From: Methanobacterium paludis | GTDB lineage: Archaea; Methanobacteriota; Methanobacteria; Methanobacteriales; Methanobacteriaceae | Direction of reading: 5' to 3' | Length of the DNA stretch: 64,000 bases | Assembly: GCF_000214725.1 (NCBI RefSeq) | Contig: NC_015574.1 | Span: 2,171,001 to 2,235,000 of the forward strand | In this document: positions 63,570 to 64,000 of the stretch, one piece after another | Layout of the letters: every line of letters starts with the position of its first letter | Numbering within the stretch: the first letter of the stretch is position 1 | Position numbers and translations under genes: made by a program | The notes under the pieces: model-generated | What the model was told of the DNA's origin: nothing | Databases searched by the model: none | The model's input: only the letters and a program-made list of their open reading frames with translations

Positions 63570-64000
63570 TTGCTCACTTTTCTTGATTTAACCTATTAAT
63601 CATCTGTTTTATTAAATTTAACTTAATGATCCATTTCTTAATTTAACTATTTGACCATCTGTTTATTTAATTTTTGGATTAACTTTGTTATCTGCTATTT
63701 TAATCTAGGTATTTATAGAATCAATTAAATTTAATGGTTGAATTAATTTTAATCTGCTTTTGAATAGATTGATTAATAATTATTAAACTTCGATATTTAT
63801 TTTTTAATATTTTTTTAATTGTGAAAATTTTTTAAACTACCCAAATCTTGAAAATCACAAATCTTTGTTGAAAATCTTTTTGTTGATTTATTGAGTTAAA
63901 AATTCAGAGATACAGTGGCAAAGTCAATGTTGCATCCTACTGGAATCAGTCACGCTGTGGATCAGTTGAGTTGAATCTATTCATACTCATCGATTATCTA
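63570..64000. other. Intergenic sequence to the end of the window
   Basis: AT-rich DNA that becomes GC-richer over the last 100 bases (63905-64000). All three frames on both strands contain stops there, so no coding end is supported. A partial gene or RNA could begin beyond the window edge. Confidence 0.4.

Noticed and set aside
63905..64000. Possible C/D box RNA or gene end at the window edge
   Set aside because: CTGA elements exist on the minus strand, but spacing to a C box is wrong, and stops occur in all frames.

Overview
The window is a stretch of AT-rich chromosome from a hydrogenotrophic methanogen of the order Methanobacteriales, most likely a mesophilic Methanobacterium. The evidence is the gene content: coenzyme M synthesis genes (comC, comD, comE), the methanopterin-pathway cyclohydrolase mptA, the F420 deazaflavin synthase cofG, a formate transporter of the FdhC type, archaeal information-processing genes (psmB, fttA/aCPSF1, nop5, flpA, hjc, gatB, archaeal purP), and several families restricted to methanogens such as DUF4013. 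Most genes have a strong GGTGA or GGAGG ribosome-binding site, with some leaderless or TTG/GTG starts.

Layout. 0-7 kb: a truncated GTPBP1-like GTPase, a TtuA-type tRNA thiolase, an MTH1187-type protein, a DegT aminotransferase, a CPBP membrane protease and Trm1. 7.9-11.3 kb: four tandem DUF4013 membrane proteins. 11.7-20 kb: an Lrp-type regulator, a histone-deacetylase-fold enzyme, mptA with a small partner, cofG, a DUF429 protein, a nitroreductase and taw2. 20.0-28.1 kb: a five-unit 17-residue repeat protein, fdhC, purP, psmB, fttA and a HEAT-repeat protein. 28.1-33.6 kb: purM, comC and comD, then two iron-sulfur flavoproteins and a MarR regulator, then comE. 34-38 kb: hisE, a CBS-ParB protein, gatB and an HmdB-like radical SAM enzyme. 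38.5-39.1 kb: five tRNA genes (Asn, a CAT-anticodon tRNA, Glu, Leu, His). 39.5-46.9 kb: hjc, pyrK, pyrD, and nop5/flpA with a small membrane protein between them. 47-54.3 kb: a TPR protein, membrane proteins, coaBC, a KH protein and a lipoprotein. 54.4-63.6 kb: a long minus-strand run of DUF366, queD, queE, five CBS-domain proteins, an RNA ligase, pheA and a SHOCT-like membrane protein.

Many genes act on RNA: TtuA-like, Trm1, Taw2, QueD/QueE (archaeosine precursor), Nop5/FlpA (C/D-guided rRNA methylation), RNA ligase, GatB and FttA. A second theme is cofactor synthesis (methanopterin, F420, coenzyme M, CoA).

The most unusual feature is at 54.4-57.2 kb. Three consecutive overlapping or abutting genes (RNA ligase, pheA, SHOCT-like protein) have no ATG, GTG or TTG at the 5' end of their conserved reading frames. 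Each instead has an ATT or ATA placed a normal distance after a ribosome-binding site and at or near the stop of the gene before. Other items of interest are the 18-CBS-domain cluster with repeat elements between its genes, a CPBP paralogue that has lost all catalytic motifs, the 17-residue repeat protein, the MarR/flavoprotein block between comD and comE, and short perfect direct repeats upstream of cofG, pyrK and the radical SAM gene.
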